Below are positions 17,906 to 25,639 of a stretch of 64,000 nucleotides of DNA, in pieces. Under the pieces are notes generated by a model. That model worked only from the letters and a program-made list of their open reading frames with translations. It ran no database searches and was not told the DNA's origin. Numbering within the stretch: position 1 is the first letter of the stretch; the number at the start of each line of letters is the position of its first letter. The position numbers were made by a program, and so were the translations under genes. Origin of the DNA: Bacteroidota bacterium (GTDB lineage: Bacteria > Bacteroidota > Bacteroidia > B-17B0 > Aurantibacillaceae); contig JANYGK010000037.1 of the NCBI GenBank assembly GCA_025362395.1, positions 1 to 64,000 on the forward strand, read 5' to 3'.

Positions 17906-17989
17906 TTGTCCATTGTATTTTGTCCGATGTATTAAGTCTGGGTATGGAAAAATTTTGAACCCAGACTTAATACAATAGACAATGGACAA
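17906..17989. repeat. Long two-part inverted repeat between the ALDH8-like gene and thiL
   Basis: The perfect 16-bp arms TGTATTAAGTCTGGGT (17928-17943) and ACCCAGACTTAATACA (17959-17974) are flanked by 11-bp outer arms TTGTCCATTGT (17906-17916) and ACAATGGACAA (17979-17989). On the minus strand the outer part reads in 7-bp steps (CATTGTC TATTGTA TTAAGTC). It lies between two minus-strand genes and covers the longer candidate thiL start codon. It may act as an attenuating or RNA-protective hairpin, or be a repeat insertion. Confidence 0.8.
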
Positions 17990-18000
17990 CAAACATTGTT

Positions 18001-19446
18001 CTATTTCAACTTAACACACACATTTTTCGGTTCAGTAAAAAAGTCTAATGCTTCAAAGCCGCCTTCTCTGCCTACGCCCGATGATTTTACACCTCCAAAC
18101 GGAGTTCTCAGATCTCTCAGTAACCAACAGTTAACCCATACAATGCCGGTATGTAAATTCATAGCTACGCGGTTTGCTTTTGTAATGTCCTGTGTCCATA
18201 CCATAGAGGCTAAACCGTATTCAGTAGAATTAGCATACAGCATTACCTCTTCTTCTTTTTCAAAAGGCATAATGGTAACAACGGGCCCGAAAATTTCTTC
18301 TTGATTTGTGCGGCAGTCGTATGATAGCCCTTCTATGATAGTAGGCTGTAAATAGTATCCGTTCTCAAATTCACCGGTAACGGTTTGCTGCTTACCTCCG
18401 CATAAAATTGTCCCGCCTTCCTGTTTTGCGAGTTCAATATAGGATAATATCTTCTCCATATGTGATTTGGAAACAACCGCTCCTATTTTTGTTTTATCGT
18501 CCATAGGAGCTCCTACGACAAGCTTTTGAGTTTTAGCAACGAAATCATCTTTAAATTTTCCGTAAATCGATTTTTCTACAAAGATCCTTGAACCGCATAA
18601 GCAAATTTGCCCTTGGTTTGCAAATGATGACAACATGGTAGTAGAAAGCATTTTATCATAATCGCAATCGGCAAAAATAATATTCGGATTTTTTCCACCT
18701 AACTCCAATGATAATTTTTTGAACATCGGAGCGGCAATGGAAGCAATAGTAGCACCCGTTTTTGTGCCTCCCGTAAATGAAATTAAAGGAACATCTTTAT
18801 GGCTGACAATCGTGTTACCAACTTTGTGACCGTAACCGTGTACAATATTTAAAACGCCTTTCGGTAAACCGGCCTTTATACAAATTTCAGACAGCAGATA
18901 AGCCGTCATTGGTGTAATTTCTGAAGGCTTTGCTACCACAGTACAACCTGCAGCTAAAGCGGGAGCAATTTTCCAGCTGAATAGATATAGTGGTAAATTC
19001 CATGGTGAAATACAACCTGCTACACCAACCGGTTGGCGTAAGGTGTAATTAATAGCAGTGTCTTCCATGCTGTGCGCATGCGCCGCATAATGTAAAATAC
19101 CGGTTCCGTAAAAATGAAAATTAGCCGCAGCCCTTGGTATATCAACCGTTTTAGCTAAATGTAAAGGCTTACCGTTATCTAAACTTTCTGCTACTGCTAA
19201 GTCATGTAATTGCTCTTCAATAATAGCTGCAATTTTTAAGAGGTAGGCAGAGCGTGTATCTTTAGGAGTAATGCTCCATGTTTTAAATGCTTCTTTAGCG
19301 GCAGCAATAGCTTGTTCAGCATCGCGTTCGTCACTATCCGGGATTAGTGAATACACAACACCGCGCGACGGGTCATAATTATCAATATAGTGTTTAGAGG
19401 CCGGCTCTAACAGCTCCCCGTTAATGTAATTTTTTAGTTTAAACAT
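18001..19446 (-). CDS. Aldehyde dehydrogenase, probable 2-aminomuconate-6-semialdehyde dehydrogenase
   Basis: 481 aa NAD(P)-dependent aldehyde dehydrogenase. CISPWNLPLYLFSWKIAPAL, LELGGKNPNIIF (general-base Glu) and NQGQICLCGSRIFV (catalytic Cys) are intact. The C-terminal block VNCWLLRDLRTPFGGVKSSG and the ending ALDFFTEPKNVCVKL are characteristic of ALDH8 / 2-aminomuconate- or 2-hydroxymuconate-semialdehyde dehydrogenases. Together with the aminomuconate-deaminase-like RidA gene 1.6 kb downstream, this suggests the oxidative branch of 3-hydroxyanthranilate (kynurenine) degradation. Upstream pathway enzymes are not in the window. A long inverted repeat separates it from thiL. Confidence 0.82.
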   Translation of the reverse strand: MFKLKNYINGELLEPASKHYIDNYDPSRGVVYSLIPDSDERDAEQAIAAAKEAFKTWSITPKDTRSAYLLKIAAIIEEQLHDLAVAESLDNGKPLHLAKTVDIPRAAANFHFYGTGILHYAAHAHSMEDTAINYTLRQPVGVAGCISPWNLPLYLFSWKIAPALAAGCTVVAKPSEITPMTAYLLSEICIKAGLPKGVLNIVHGYGHKVGNTIVSHKDVPLISFTGGTKTGATIASIAAPMFKKLSLELGGKNPNIIFADCDYDKMLSTTMLSSFANQGQICLCGSRIFVEKSIYGKFKDDFVAKTQKLVVGAPMDDKTKIGAVVSKSHMEKILSYIELAKQEGGTILCGGKQQTVTGEFENGYYLQPTIIEGLSYDCRTNQEEIFGPVVTIMPFEKEEEVMLYANSTEYGLASMVWTQDITKANRVAMNLHTGIVWVNCWLLRDLRTPFGGVKSSGVGREGGFEALDFFTEPKNVCVKLK

Positions 19447-19553
19447 GGCTTTAAATCGGTCAGCTAAATTAAGGAAATTAGGGCAGAAATTCTAATCCTG
19501 ATTTCTATGCCAAATAGCAGGTATAAGCCTTTTAAACACGGTATTTGTAATAA

Positions 19554-21053
19554 TTAGTTCCCGTCTAAATAAGATTCCAGCAATGCTTTTTTGTCCGTTT
19601 TGTAATTGCTGTTCAAAGGAAATTCCGGTTTCATAATAAACTCGGACGGGATCATATAAGACGGTAAATACTTTAAGAGAAATGATTTCAGTTCTTCATT
19701 TATATTTTTAAATGCAGATGCATCAGCGATTACAAAGCAAATTATTTTTTTCGCAACATTGCCGGCTACTAAAGGAACGGCCACTGCATTTTTTATACGA
19801 GGATGTGTCAGTAATACATTGCTTATTTCTTCAAGTTCTATGCGGTATCCGTTTAGCTTTATCTGGTTATCATTTCTTCCTAAATAAAAGATTAAACTAT
19901 CTTTAATATAACCGACGTCACCTGTTTTATAAATGCGCTTACCGTTTTTATTTACGAAAGCCTGTTTGGTTTTTTCTTCATCTTTAAAATAACCGATTGA
20001 TAGGTTTTGACCTATTAAACCAATTTCACCAATGCCGGTTTCTTCGTCTTTGTTTAAAATTACTATTTCAGCATTTGGCCTGCAGTAGCCTATTGGCAAT
20101 GACTTTGGATGTTCGGCCAACACTGCTTCCGTAATTTCAATGTAGGTTGTGACAACAGTTGCTTCTGTAGGGCCAAAGGCGTTAATTATTTTTACGGAAG
20201 GAAATTTTAGCTTTAATTTTTTAACTGTGTTCACCGGCAATTCTTCGCCCATAAAAACAAACTGATTAATCTCCGGGGAATGTTCCCCGTTAAATTCAGG
20301 AATGGAAAGATAGATCAAAACAAAGGATGGTGTACAAACTAAGGTGGTGGCGCGGTATTCTTTTAAACGGTTTAAAAAGCCCGCACCGCTTTTTAAAATA
20401 GTGTAATCGTTTAAAACAACCGTGCTGCCTTTTCCGAAGCAGGCAAGAAAATCGCACAAAGACACATCAAAACTAAAAGGTGCCTGGTTCATCAGCACAG
20501 AACTTTCATGGATCAAAGGCCAAGTTAAATACCAGTTTGCAAAACTGTTTAAGGCATTTTTTGTTATTTTTACTCCTTTGGGAATTCCCGTACTTCCTGA
20601 AGTAAATAGAATGTAACGGATGGGATCAGATTGATTATCCAAAATAAAAAAATCAGGGACGGGCTCATTAATTTTTAGTTGAAAAGTGTTGTCCAAGTAA
20701 ATTTCAAAAGAAACTTCGCATAATTTATTCGAACAATTAATAAGCACTTTACTCTTAGTTTGTGCTTTTATTTTTTCAATTCTTCCTGCCGGCATAATGG
20801 CATCAATAGGAATGTAAGGGATGTTTAATGAAATTAATGTGATCATTACCACAGGAAACAACGCTTCCTTTTCGCCATAAATGCAAACGGGATGGCCTTG
20901 AGGAATTTGTAATTTAAGTAATTGATCTTTTAATATGAGGTGTAGATCGTAAACTTGCTTTTGATTTAATATGCGGTCAGAGCCAATAATAAAAGGCTTT
21001 CCGGAGAGTTTATCCGTATTTATAAATTGGTTAGTATTAAAATCGAATGTCAT
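19554..21053 (-). CDS. dltA: DltA-like amino-acid adenylating enzyme
   Basis: 499 aa member of the adenylate-forming ANL superfamily, the normal length for a stand-alone DltA. It carries the P-loop-like FTSGSTGIPKGVK, the NAFGPTEATV block, YKTGDVGY with the hinge/ribose Asp, and the C-terminal domain motif NQIKLNGYRIELEEI with the late catalytic Lys expected near YKTDKKALL. It should activate an amino acid (D-Ala in Gram-positives) and load it on the DltC carrier. It is the last gene of the dltC-D-X-B-A unit, 10 bp after dltB. The amino-acid substrate cannot be read from the sequence. Confidence 0.85.
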   Translation of the reverse strand: MTFDFNTNQFINTDKLSGKPFIIGSDRILNQKQVYDLHLILKDQLLKLQIPQGHPVCIYGEKEALFPVVMITLISLNIPYIPIDAIMPAGRIEKIKAQTKSKVLINCSNKLCEVSFEIYLDNTFQLKINEPVPDFFILDNQSDPIRYILFTSGSTGIPKGVKITKNALNSFANWYLTWPLIHESSVLMNQAPFSFDVSLCDFLACFGKGSTVVLNDYTILKSGAGFLNRLKEYRATTLVCTPSFVLIYLSIPEFNGEHSPEINQFVFMGEELPVNTVKKLKLKFPSVKIINAFGPTEATVVTTYIEITEAVLAEHPKSLPIGYCRPNAEIVILNKDEETGIGEIGLIGQNLSIGYFKDEEKTKQAFVNKNGKRIYKTGDVGYIKDSLIFYLGRNDNQIKLNGYRIELEEISNVLLTHPRIKNAVAVPLVAGNVAKKIICFVIADASAFKNINEELKSFLLKYLPSYMIPSEFIMKPEFPLNSNYKTDKKALLESYLDGN

Positions 21054-21063
21054 TAGTTTACTG

Positions 21064-22188
21064 TTATTGATACCTGCCGCTAAATATATAAAGGGCGATA
21101 CAAATTAAATGAAATAGAATAACAACAGAACTATATTTTATGATCTTCGGATCTAAATTTCCGAAAACAATATCTTTATCTTTTTTGCGGCATTGAATGG
21201 CGTAAGTATTATGAACTACGCTGTAAATACCATAAATGATACCGCTCCATATAAAATTAGGCTCAAGTCCATTCCAGATCCCCATCATAAAAAGCGTAAA
21301 AAAGATGGCAATATTTTGTTTGGTAATCGGGCTTTTTTTCAGTTTTTGAAATCCGTTGAGCCACTTGTAAAAAGGCTTGAAGAAATAGTCACTTAACCAG
21401 CTTGTTAAGGAAGCATGCCAGCGCTGCCAAAAATCCGGAGGATTAATAGCGCTAAACGGTTTATTAAAATTAAAGGGAAGGCTTATTCCAACTAAGTTTC
21501 CCATGCCCACTGCCATGGAAGAATAGCCGGCAAAATCAAAAAATAAATAAAAGGCGTAGGCGTATACATCACTCACACGTGCACCGGCAGTTAAGCCTTC
21601 CTCTAAGGAATGATTTAGCCAATAGCGCGAAATATATTCGGCAATAATAAATTTATAAAATACGCCTTTTATAAATTCCTGTAAGCCGCTTAGAATGATG
21701 GATTGACTTATAGATTGATAACCGTTAATACTATTCTCCGTAAAACGTTTGTACCTGTCTAGCGGACCAATATAAAACGAAGGAATAAAAAATAGGAAAT
21801 TAAAATAGTGCATGAAATTAAGCGGCGCTTCTTTCGAATAATCAATGCTCACCTGTATGGCTCTAAATGTGACAAATGATAAACCGGCAAAATATAAAAA
21901 AGAAGGATTTAAATGTATCTTTAATAAAACCATAGGTATTGCTATAATAACAGCGCAAATTAACCGGTGATTTATTTTTTGTGATAAAAAACGAATGAAT
22001 AAAAAAGTAAAAATTACATAGCTTATAGCAACTGTTGTATATCTGAAATAAAAAACGAGATAGATAAGTGTTAACGCAAAGGTGATAGCCGGGTAGTGTT
22101 TTTTATCCGAAATAATACCAAATAGCCATACTATTAATACGTACAGTAAGGCAAAAAGAAAAAAGTCGATATCGGTAAATGGCAACAT
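21064..22188 (-). CDS. dltB: DltB-like MBOAT membrane acyltransferase with atypical active site
   Basis: 374 aa polytopic protein (about ten membrane segments). The MBOAT/DltB signatures are clear: FFDFAGYSSMAVGMGNLVGI, NFNKPFSAINPPDFWQRWH and ASLTSWLSDYFFKPF. At the position of the hallmark MGxWHG the sequence is MMGIWNGLEPNF, with AAT (Asn) instead of a His codon, checked on the DNA. The nearby YGxYH is GIYSVVH. The family passes an acyl group from cytosolic carrier DltC through a funnel to the outer leaflet. Its ATG overlaps the dltX stop (TAATG), so translation is coupled. Activity is plausible, but the missing His needs explaining. Confidence 0.85.
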   Translation of the reverse strand: MLPFTDIDFFLFALLYVLIVWLFGIISDKKHYPAITFALTLIYLVFYFRYTTVAISYVIFTFLFIRFLSQKINHRLICAVIIAIPMVLLKIHLNPSFLYFAGLSFVTFRAIQVSIDYSKEAPLNFMHYFNFLFFIPSFYIGPLDRYKRFTENSINGYQSISQSIILSGLQEFIKGVFYKFIIAEYISRYWLNHSLEEGLTAGARVSDVYAYAFYLFFDFAGYSSMAVGMGNLVGISLPFNFNKPFSAINPPDFWQRWHASLTSWLSDYFFKPFYKWLNGFQKLKKSPITKQNIAIFFTLFMMGIWNGLEPNFIWSGIIYGIYSVVHNTYAIQCRKKDKDIVFGNLDPKIIKYSSVVILFHLICIALYIFSGRYQ

Positions 22189-22346
22189 TAAAATTGAGCG
22201 TAAACAAATGAAAAATCAGTATGCGGAATGTTATTAAGGTCTTTATTACCATAGTTGTAAAGGAAATACCCGCCAACTACAATGCATGTGTATACCAGCG
22301 TGTTCTTTGCAAACAGCCAAAGGTGTTCGTTTCGTGCTTTAATCAT
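22188..22346 (-). CDS. dltX: DltX-like microprotein (52 aa), not in the ORF track
   Basis: 52 codons: an N-terminal amphipathic stretch (MIKARNEHLWLFAKN), one membrane helix (TLVYTCIVVGGYFLYNY), a short outer segment and the C-terminal end DFSFVYAQF. Gram-positive DltX proteins are ~50-aa single-helix proteins ending in a motif like FIYNEF, whose Tyr is the acyl acceptor between DltB and DltD. FVYAQF-COOH keeps the F-x-Y-x-x-F pattern, with Tyr49 as candidate acceptor. It overlaps dltD by 8 bp (ATGATTAA) and dltB by 1 bp (TAATG), the arrangement of a real coupled gene. It was too short for the track. Confidence 0.85.
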   Translation of the reverse strand: MIKARNEHLWLFAKNTLVYTCIVVGGYFLYNYGNKDLNNIPHTDFSFVYAQF

Positions 22347-23610
22347 AATAATTGTCTAAAATAAATTTGTCTATTTTATACCAACCTACATTGTAAGGAT
22401 GCATCATATCTTCCAACACCCCTTTTTGATAAGACGTTACATTAGGCGAAAACATATCGAGTGTTTTCAAATCATTCTCTTTTAAGAGTTGTTTAATATC
22501 ATTGATGGTTGGCTGCAGTGCTTCTAAGTTTTCGTGTGCTAAAGTGTTTAAAGGCATGATCACAAATAACGGTTTAACATGATTCTCTTTTAAAAAACGA
22601 ATAAGTATTTTAAAATCTTTAAGCTCTTGATTGTTTTCTGCGTTAACGGCTTTTACTTTTTTCTTCGGTTTATTTTTTAATCCGCTTTCGTAGTACTTAT
22701 TTTCAACACCAAGGGTGTTATTGTTACTGATCAACTCAAAGCTTTGCAAGGCCTCTTTGTTTAGGGAGTCCCAGTTAACAGTCCTGTTTTTAAATTTGTA
22801 AGGAGTCGTATATGTCCTGTATACGGTATTCACGATCACATTTTGTGACACGAGGTAAAAATCTTTTTGCTCTTGTTCATATAATTCTAAACGATCTAAC
22901 GCTTTAAAAGGATAATTGAAAAATGTATTTAATACGGTTGCTTGCTTTTTGCCCATCGCTCTCAGTATGGCATTAGGTTTGGTAATTTTATCATAATTTT
23001 CATAAATGTATTTTTTTATGTAGTGTTTTGTTTCCTTATCAATAGCCGTATCTTTATATATTTGATATAAATAATTAGGGGGACAAAATTCAAAAAACGA
23101 GGGTAAAGAAGTCCCTGAAGCATAGTGGCCTTCAAACCAACCCGGTGATAGAATAATGGTAATCTTTGCGTCTTTTAAAAGCGGCCTGTTTGCGGCCAGT
23201 GTGGTTAAAATGGCAAAGCTTTGAAAACCCGCGTGACCAACGGCCAAAAATTTATCCGCGCTATTTTCTCTTCCAAAAAATTGTTGAGCAATCCCTTTTA
23301 AATGATGGGATGTTAATTCTGATGAGCCAAACAAAACAGGTATCCGTTCTTTCAAAGCTACTGCCAGGGCAGTTTCGTGCGTTATATCATTCGGATAAAA
23401 TTTATCGAAGCTGTGGAGTGTATTGAGGATTCGCGACGTAAATGAAGAATTTACAATTTCACTTCTTTTTTGCGAATACCTCATATAGGCAGCACACAAA
23501 GTACCGGCAATAAGGATCGGTAAAATATGAAAATAAATTATTTTTTTTAAAAAGCCCGGCACTTTATAATTCTTTAGTGTAGGTTTGTTATCAGATCTTT
23601 TTTCGTTCAA
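22339..23610 (-). CDS. dltD: DltD-like extracytoplasmic acyl-transfer protein
   Basis: 423 aa. An N-terminal membrane anchor (FHILPILIAGTLCAAYM, residues ~28-45) is followed by an SGNH-like hydrolase fold facing the periplasm. The catalytic triad pattern is present: Ser in LFGSSELTSHH, and Asp/His in EDMMHPYNVGWYKID near the C-terminus. Also typical are AVGHAGFQSF and IILSPGWFEGHY. In Gram-positives DltD moves D-alanine from the DltB/DltX intermediate to teichoic acid; here it should act on an unknown envelope polymer. It overlaps dltC by 20 bp upstream and dltX by 8 bp downstream, consistent with a tightly coupled operon. Confidence 0.88.
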   Translation of the reverse strand: MNEKRSDNKPTLKNYKVPGFLKKIIYFHILPILIAGTLCAAYMRYSQKRSEIVNSSFTSRILNTLHSFDKFYPNDITHETALAVALKERIPVLFGSSELTSHHLKGIAQQFFGRENSADKFLAVGHAGFQSFAILTTLAANRPLLKDAKITIILSPGWFEGHYASGTSLPSFFEFCPPNYLYQIYKDTAIDKETKHYIKKYIYENYDKITKPNAILRAMGKKQATVLNTFFNYPFKALDRLELYEQEQKDFYLVSQNVIVNTVYRTYTTPYKFKNRTVNWDSLNKEALQSFELISNNNTLGVENKYYESGLKNKPKKKVKAVNAENNQELKDFKILIRFLKENHVKPLFVIMPLNTLAHENLEALQPTINDIKQLLKENDLKTLDMFSPNVTSYQKGVLEDMMHPYNVGWYKIDKFILDNYYD

Positions 23611-23815
23611 TATAAGTTTGAATCAATTGCGGGGTACTGAAATTTTCTAAAGTTATTTCCGTGAAAGGAATTGAGATGTTAAATTCATCTTCCAGCGAAG
23701 TTGCCAGGTCAACCACAAGGATCGAAGTAAGGATCCCCGATTGAAATAATTCATCCGTATCGTTTACTTTTTTAAAAGCAACTTCTTTAATTTTTTCTTT
23801 AATTATCTCAATCAT
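23591..23815 (-). CDS. dltC: DltC-like acyl carrier protein
   Basis: 74 aa, the usual DltC length. Aligned by eye, ELFQSGILTSILVVDLATSLEDEFNISIPFTEI follows the DltC pattern xxFxxGxLDSxxxVxLxxxLExxFxIxVPxTEF. The phosphopantetheine Ser is Ser31 in ILTS, with Thr where most carriers have Asp. First gene of the operon; the AT-rich 146-bp spacer upstream separates it from a divergent exported-protein gene and should hold both promoters, though I could not identify a clear -7 box. It carries the amino acid activated by DltA to the membrane protein DltB. Confidence 0.82.
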   Translation of the reverse strand: MIEIIKEKIKEVAFKKVNDTDELFQSGILTSILVVDLATSLEDEFNISIPFTEITLENFSTPQLIQTYIERKKI

Positions 23816-23961
23816 TCAGAATGTTTTTTACAGGTAATCGTTTTTTTTTAAAAGTAATGGTATTAACACATTGTTATCAGCAAGTTTTTTCCGTAAATAT
23901 AATAAACTGTTTTTATATCAGTTATTAATGTATACTTTTATAATTCATTAAATTTATTTCA

Positions 23962-24789
23962 ATGATTCGAGTGTTTTTTAGCATGCTGTTGGTTTTAACC
24001 TTTTCCCTTGTCGTGCATGCACAGGACATTATATACACAACGGGAGGTAATAAAATTACGGCCAAAGTTACTGAGCTTAATATGACGGATGTTAAGTATA
24101 AAGATTTTGCTAATTTGGAAGGTCCAACGTATGTTATTTCAAAAGTAGAGGTAGTGCTTATTCAATTCAGTGACGGCTCTTCGCAGATTATTAATGAAAA
24201 TCCACCTTCTTTAGAACCAAAAAAGCCGGAAGAAAAGCAGGCAAAGACTCCGGTTAAAAAGAAAGATTTTAACCTGTATTATTTAAGTAAAAATTTATTG
24301 TCAATTAATGCTTTAGCACTCGCTAACGGCGATGTAACGCTTTTATATGACAGAGAGTTGTTAGACAGTAAGCTGTGCCTTACATTTTTAGGAGGGTATA
24401 ATTTTAATCCCCACATGGGCGGCCTCAATGGCTTAATTGCAAATGCCTATCAGCATACTAAAAAAAATTATGATGCGGGTTTTGGCATCAGTTTTATGCC
24501 AAGAAACACAAGGCGTGTACAATATTTTATTGGATTACTCGTAAAGTATATGTCTTATAACTATGAGGACCTTACGGTTGTTAACAGCCAATCAGTCCTT
24601 GCTGTAAGTAAAGGTTCACAGCTTGCCATTATGCTCAATAACGGCTGGGTTTTCAGGATTACCCCTAATTTAAATTTTAAATTTTTTGGTGCAATAGGCG
24701 CACCTATCAATACTCCCAAGCTAACCCAACAGGATGCGAACCTTGTGCCTAAAGTATATTTAGGATATTGTTTCGGATATAGATTTTAA
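23962..24789 (+). CDS. Exported hypothetical protein, first of a tandem pair
   Basis: 275 aa. Signal peptide MIRVFFSMLLVLTFSLVVHAQ, cleavage near A-Q. The mature N-terminus (DIIYTTGGNKITAKVTELNMTDVKYKDFANLEGPTYVISKVEV) is a small beta domain found at the start of many Bacteroidota exported proteins. A Pro/Lys-rich linker (PKKPEEKQAKTPVKKK) follows, then a beta-strand-rich C-terminal half (LTFLGGYNF, FGISFMPRNTRRVQYFIG, PKVYLGYCFGYRF) ending in an aromatic residue. That half could be a small outer-membrane barrel. The next gene, 7 bp downstream, has the same layout. Function unknown. Confidence 0.65.
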   Translation: MIRVFFSMLLVLTFSLVVHAQDIIYTTGGNKITAKVTELNMTDVKYKDFANLEGPTYVISKVEVVLIQFSDGSSQIINENPPSLEPKKPEEKQAKTPVKKKDFNLYYLSKNLLSINALALANGDVTLLYDRELLDSKLCLTFLGGYNFNPHMGGLNGLIANAYQHTKKNYDAGFGISFMPRNTRRVQYFIGLLVKYMSYNYEDLTVVNSQSVLAVSKGSQLAIMLNNGWVFRITPNLNFKFFGAIGAPINTPKLTQQDANLVPKVYLGYCFGYRF

Positions 24790-24796
24790 AAACAGT

Positions 24797-25639
24797 ATGA
24801 AGAGCGGCTTACATATTATTTTTTTATTACTTGTTTTTGCAGGATTTAAGGGCTATTCGCAGGATAAATTATTTTTAAGAAAAGGAGCGTTACTTAAATG
24901 TAAGATCATTGCGGTTTCTGAAAAGACAATTACTTACAGGGATACCGCAGCAAATTCACAACTCATTACTATTCCCAAGGGAGATGTTATTTTGGCGGAA
25001 TATCAAACAGGCGTTATTTATATTTTCAGCTCCGAAAATCCTATTGTTCAACAACCTGAAGTTTTTGAAACGCGCGACCAGAGGAAAGAACGGAAGATGA
25101 AGGAATGGAAAACAAAAGAGCATGCTTTGTCGGATAATATACTGGGCTTCTATATTCCCGATCTAATCCTGGGAAGGCTTACGATGTCTTTCGAAAGATT
25201 AATAGCAAATAAAACGGTTGGGATCACTGTTCCTTTAAGCTTAACGTACGACTCGTTCGGCGCTTTAGCGGCGGCGAGTGCTAATTCAAATTCGGTTAAT
25301 AACGGGCAAACTGTCTCAAGTCCTATTCGGCGTACGCGTGGATTAGGTTTTATTGCAGGTATTGATGTCAATTATTATTATGATTTGAAACCCGAATTAA
25401 AATATTATTTCGGCCCCCGCATACGGTATGGTACCGATATGGTTTTAGGAGGAATTAACGGGCTTACTTTTCAATTACAAAACGGAATTTTCAGGAGCAG
25501 GGGCCAGAATATGACCAGTACCATTGGGTTTGGCGTTGGCTTTGTAAAACTGACAGGTAACAATACGGTTAGGTCGAGAGATCCGAAACAGGTTTATCCC
25601 TGGGCATCATTTACATGGCGTTTAGGGTTCAGGTTATAA
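24797..25639 (+). CDS. Exported hypothetical protein, second of a tandem pair
   Basis: 280 aa. Signal peptide MKSGLHIIFLLLVFAGFKGYSQ. The mature N-terminus (DKLFLRKGALLKCKIIAVSEKTITYRDTA, IPKGDVILAEYQTG) mirrors the N-terminal domain of the upstream protein (DIIYTTGGNKITAKVTEL..., ISKVEVVLIQFSDG). A charged linker and a beta-rich C-terminal part ending WASFTWRLGFRL follow. The terminal aromatic-rich strand suggests an outer-membrane barrel. The last 46 bp overlap the 3' end of the convergent PLP-enzyme gene, an unusually long tail overlap. The two genes are likely co-transcribed paralogues; function unknown. Confidence 0.65.
   Translation: MKSGLHIIFLLLVFAGFKGYSQDKLFLRKGALLKCKIIAVSEKTITYRDTAANSQLITIPKGDVILAEYQTGVIYIFSSENPIVQQPEVFETRDQRKERKMKEWKTKEHALSDNILGFYIPDLILGRLTMSFERLIANKTVGITVPLSLTYDSFGALAAASANSNSVNNGQTVSSPIRRTRGLGFIAGIDVNYYYDLKPELKYYFGPRIRYGTDMVLGGINGLTFQLQNGIFRSRGQNMTSTIGFGVGFVKLTGNNTVRSRDPKQVYPWASFTWRLGFRL

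Noticed and set aside
19482-19511. Weak hairpin GGCAGAAAT...ATTTCTATGCC after dltA
   Set aside because: Has a 2-base bulge and no T-run; may be chance.
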